Assembly: GCA_955652255.1 (NCBI GenBank)
Contig: CATPAW010000059.1
Span: 1-15,444 of the forward strand
Direction: 5' to 3'
DNA length: 15,444 bases
Source of the DNA: an uncultured Chthoniobacterales bacterium
Lineage (GTDB): Bacteria > Verrucomicrobiota > Verrucomicrobiia > Chthoniobacterales > UBA10450
A program made the position numbers and the translations under genes. Below, piece after piece: positions 14,305 to 15,444 of the stretch. The first letter of the stretch is position 1, and every line of letters begins with the position of its first letter. The notes beneath the pieces are model-generated. The model searched no databases. It was given only the letters and a program-made list of their open reading frames with translations, and had not been told where the DNA came from.

Positions 14305-15444
14305 CTAATCGAGCCAGTCCATCGCGCCGAGCAAGCGGCGGAACTCGGCGTCGTCCGTGGAGAGAGCGGGCAGCCATTCGCCGATCGGTTCGCGTTTCCA
14401 CCAGGCGCGGTCGCCGATCGGCGCAAATTGGTAACGATAGAGTTGCGCGCGGATGTAATGCGGCGGCGCGTTCGGAAACGGACTGTGGGCGAGAAGCGAG
14501 AGCGTGCCGGGATCGTTGTGCAAAAGTCTCCAAACGAAATGCAACGTCCACGGATATTCCCCCGGCGAAGCCATGGCGGCGAACCAGATTTGCCAATCGA
14601 TCCGGCATTGGTACGGTGCGATGATGGCGGGACGCCGGTTCGGATCGCCCGGTTTGGCTTTGAATTCGTATTCCTGCCACTTCGTGTCGCCGGTAATGAA
14701 CGCGTCCTGCGTTCCTTCGAAAACGATTTCGTCGCGTTCGCGGCCGACCGTGCCGAACGCGCCGTAAGTATTCACGAGATCGAGCGGATCATAGGAGTAA
14801 TTCATGAGTTGCCGGCCGGAAACGAGATTGAGCACCGGCGCGATGCTCAAATACGCGACCAAGATCGACAATGCGATCGCGATCGAGTTGTTGATGCGCG
14901 ACGGCTCCGATTCCTCCGCCGCTTTCTCGGCGCGCCGAACGAGCGATCTCGGCAAAATACGGCAAAGAAACGTGTCATCGAAGCAGGCGAGAAATGGAAT
15001 GATCGTGACATAGTTCAGAAACGACAGGTTGCCGCTGATGATGAGGAAGATCTGAAAGCTTACCAGCAACACACCGGCGACGTGCCGTGCGGTGCGCGGC
15101 CCGAATGAAAACCACGGCACGATCAGTTCGACGAAATGGTTCCAGGCTGTTTCGATTTGGTGGAACCAATGCGGCGCAAAATGCAAATAGCGGCTGAGCG
15201 GACTCGGGATCGGCTGCGTTTCGTAATGATAATAAAGGCAGGTGAGATCGCGCCAGCATGGGTCGCCGCGCATTTTGATGAGGCCGGCGCCGAGCATAAT
15301 GCGAAAGCCGAGCCACCGAAAAAGCCAAATCACCAATAGGGGCGGCCGGCATTTTGGGAACGGCCGCCCATCGAGCAACGGGCAGAGAAAGATCGACAAG
15401 AACCCGGTTTCAAGCAGCTGAATTTCCCAGCCGTAGCCATACCA
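14305..15444 (-). CDS. Lipase maturation factor family protein (N-terminus outside window)
   Basis: The last 379 codons are present and the frame runs open off the right edge. Translation from the edge gives WYGYGWEIQLLETGFLSIFL then CPLLDG, then WLGFRIMLGAGLIKMRGDPCWRD, then LTCLYYHYETQPIPSPLSRY. These are the signature segments of the LMF1/LMF2 (DUF1222) family. At least five membrane-prone helices are visible, in the N-terminal and middle parts (for example VAGVLLVSFQIFLIISGNLS and SIAIALSILVAYLSIAPVLN). The soluble C-terminal half contains PYQCRIDWQIWFAAM and ends MDWLD. In vertebrates LMF1 assists folding of secreted lipases in the ER; the role of bacterial homologues is not established. 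A TTG at 15397-15399 could be taken for a start, but conserved sequence upstream shows it is internal. Its nearness to lipid enzymes is suggestive only. Confidence 0.88.
   Translation of the reverse strand, partial: WYGYGWEIQLLETGFLSIFLCPLLDGRPFPKCRPPLLVIWLFRWLGFRIMLGAGLIKMRGDPCWRDLTCLYYHYETQPIPSPLSRYLHFAPHWFHQIETAWNHFVELIVPWFSFGPRTARHVAGVLLVSFQIFLIISGNLSFLNYVTIIPFLACFDDTFLCRILPRSLVRRAEKAAEESEPSRINNSIAIALSILVAYLSIAPVLNLVSGRQLMNYSYDPLDLVNTYGAFGTVGRERDEIVFEGTQDAFITGDTKWQEYEFKAKPGDPNRRPAIIAPYQCRIDWQIWFAAMASPGEYPWTLHFVWRLLHNDPGTLSLLAHSPFPNAPPHYIRAQLYRYQFAPIGDRAWWKREPIGEWLPALSTDDAEFRRLLGAMDWLD
14861..14870 (-). repeat. Dispersed decamer TGTCGATCTT
   Basis: Exact copy in the lipase-maturation-factor-like gene, sense strand, coding Leu-Ser-Ile-Leu inside a membrane helix. 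Confidence 0.8.
15389..15398 (-). repeat. Dispersed decamer TGTCGATCTT
   Basis: Exact copy in the lipase-maturation-factor-like gene, sense strand, coding Leu-Ser-Ile-Phe. Confidence 0.8.

Noticed and set aside
189..15398. The decamer as a polar segregation or recombination signal (KOPS or Chi type)
   Set aside because: Copies fall on both strands (8 and 5) without clear polarity in this window. A weak genome-scale bias cannot be excluded from 15 kb.
15397..15399. TTG as the start of the lipase-maturation-factor-like gene
   Set aside because: The frame upstream to the window edge encodes YGWEIQLLETGF, conserved family sequence, so the gene extends beyond the window.

Overview
The window reads as chromosomal DNA of moderately high GC content, about 55-58% by eye, from a Gram-negative-type bacterium. 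The gene set and fusion architectures would suit a soil or freshwater member of the Verrucomicrobiota/PVC group. That placement is an inference from gene content and not from a phylogenetic marker. There is no phage, insertion sequence, CRISPR array, tRNA or rRNA gene that I can support.

Layout from left to right. The C-terminal end of the replicative helicase gene dnaB (1-155, +) converges on a complete transketolase gene (219-2204, -), and a bicornate REP-like inverted repeat occupies the gap between the two stop codons. Divergent from transketolase is a DUF697 membrane protein with a decayed GTPase-like N-terminal half (2291-3472, +). A long inverted repeat and then an RsmA/KsgA rRNA dimethyltransferase fused in one frame to a NUDIX hydrolase follow (3612-4952, +). 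Converging on it are a tiny AP2-like DNA-binding protein (4999-5265, -) and an exported L,D-transpeptidase-like protein (5249-6076, -), which overlap and look translationally coupled. Next comes a TMTC/PMT-like glycosyltransferase gene with C-terminal TPRs that carries several frameshifts and a stop (6107-7945, +), and then an unrecognised Ala/Pro/Ser/Thr-rich gene that also looks frame-broken (7997-8742, +). A strong hairpin separates it from a Spinster-like MFS transporter gene (8821-10119, -).

The right half holds a coherent lipid-remodelling locus. The Spinster-like transporter is divergent from an Aas-like two-domain protein (PlsC acyltransferase plus acyl-activating enzyme, 10167-12362, +). 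This is followed by a second PlsC protein, fused to an alpha/beta hydrolase (12402-14168, +). The set resembles the enterobacterial LplT-Aas lysophospholipid import and re-acylation system with a different transporter family. A convergent lipase-maturation-factor-like gene runs off the right edge (14305-15444, -).

The most striking signal is not a gene. The non-palindromic decamer TGTCGATCTT occurs 13 times exactly on the two strands combined, plus at least five one-mismatch copies, spread about one per kilobase. Roughly 0.03 copies would be expected by chance in 15.4 kb. It sits in coding sequence in several reading frames and on either strand, in intergenic gaps, inside the loop of an inverted repeat, and between a Shine-Dalgarno-like sequence and a start codon. 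It therefore appears to be maintained at the DNA level, like an uptake-signal or HIP1-type word.
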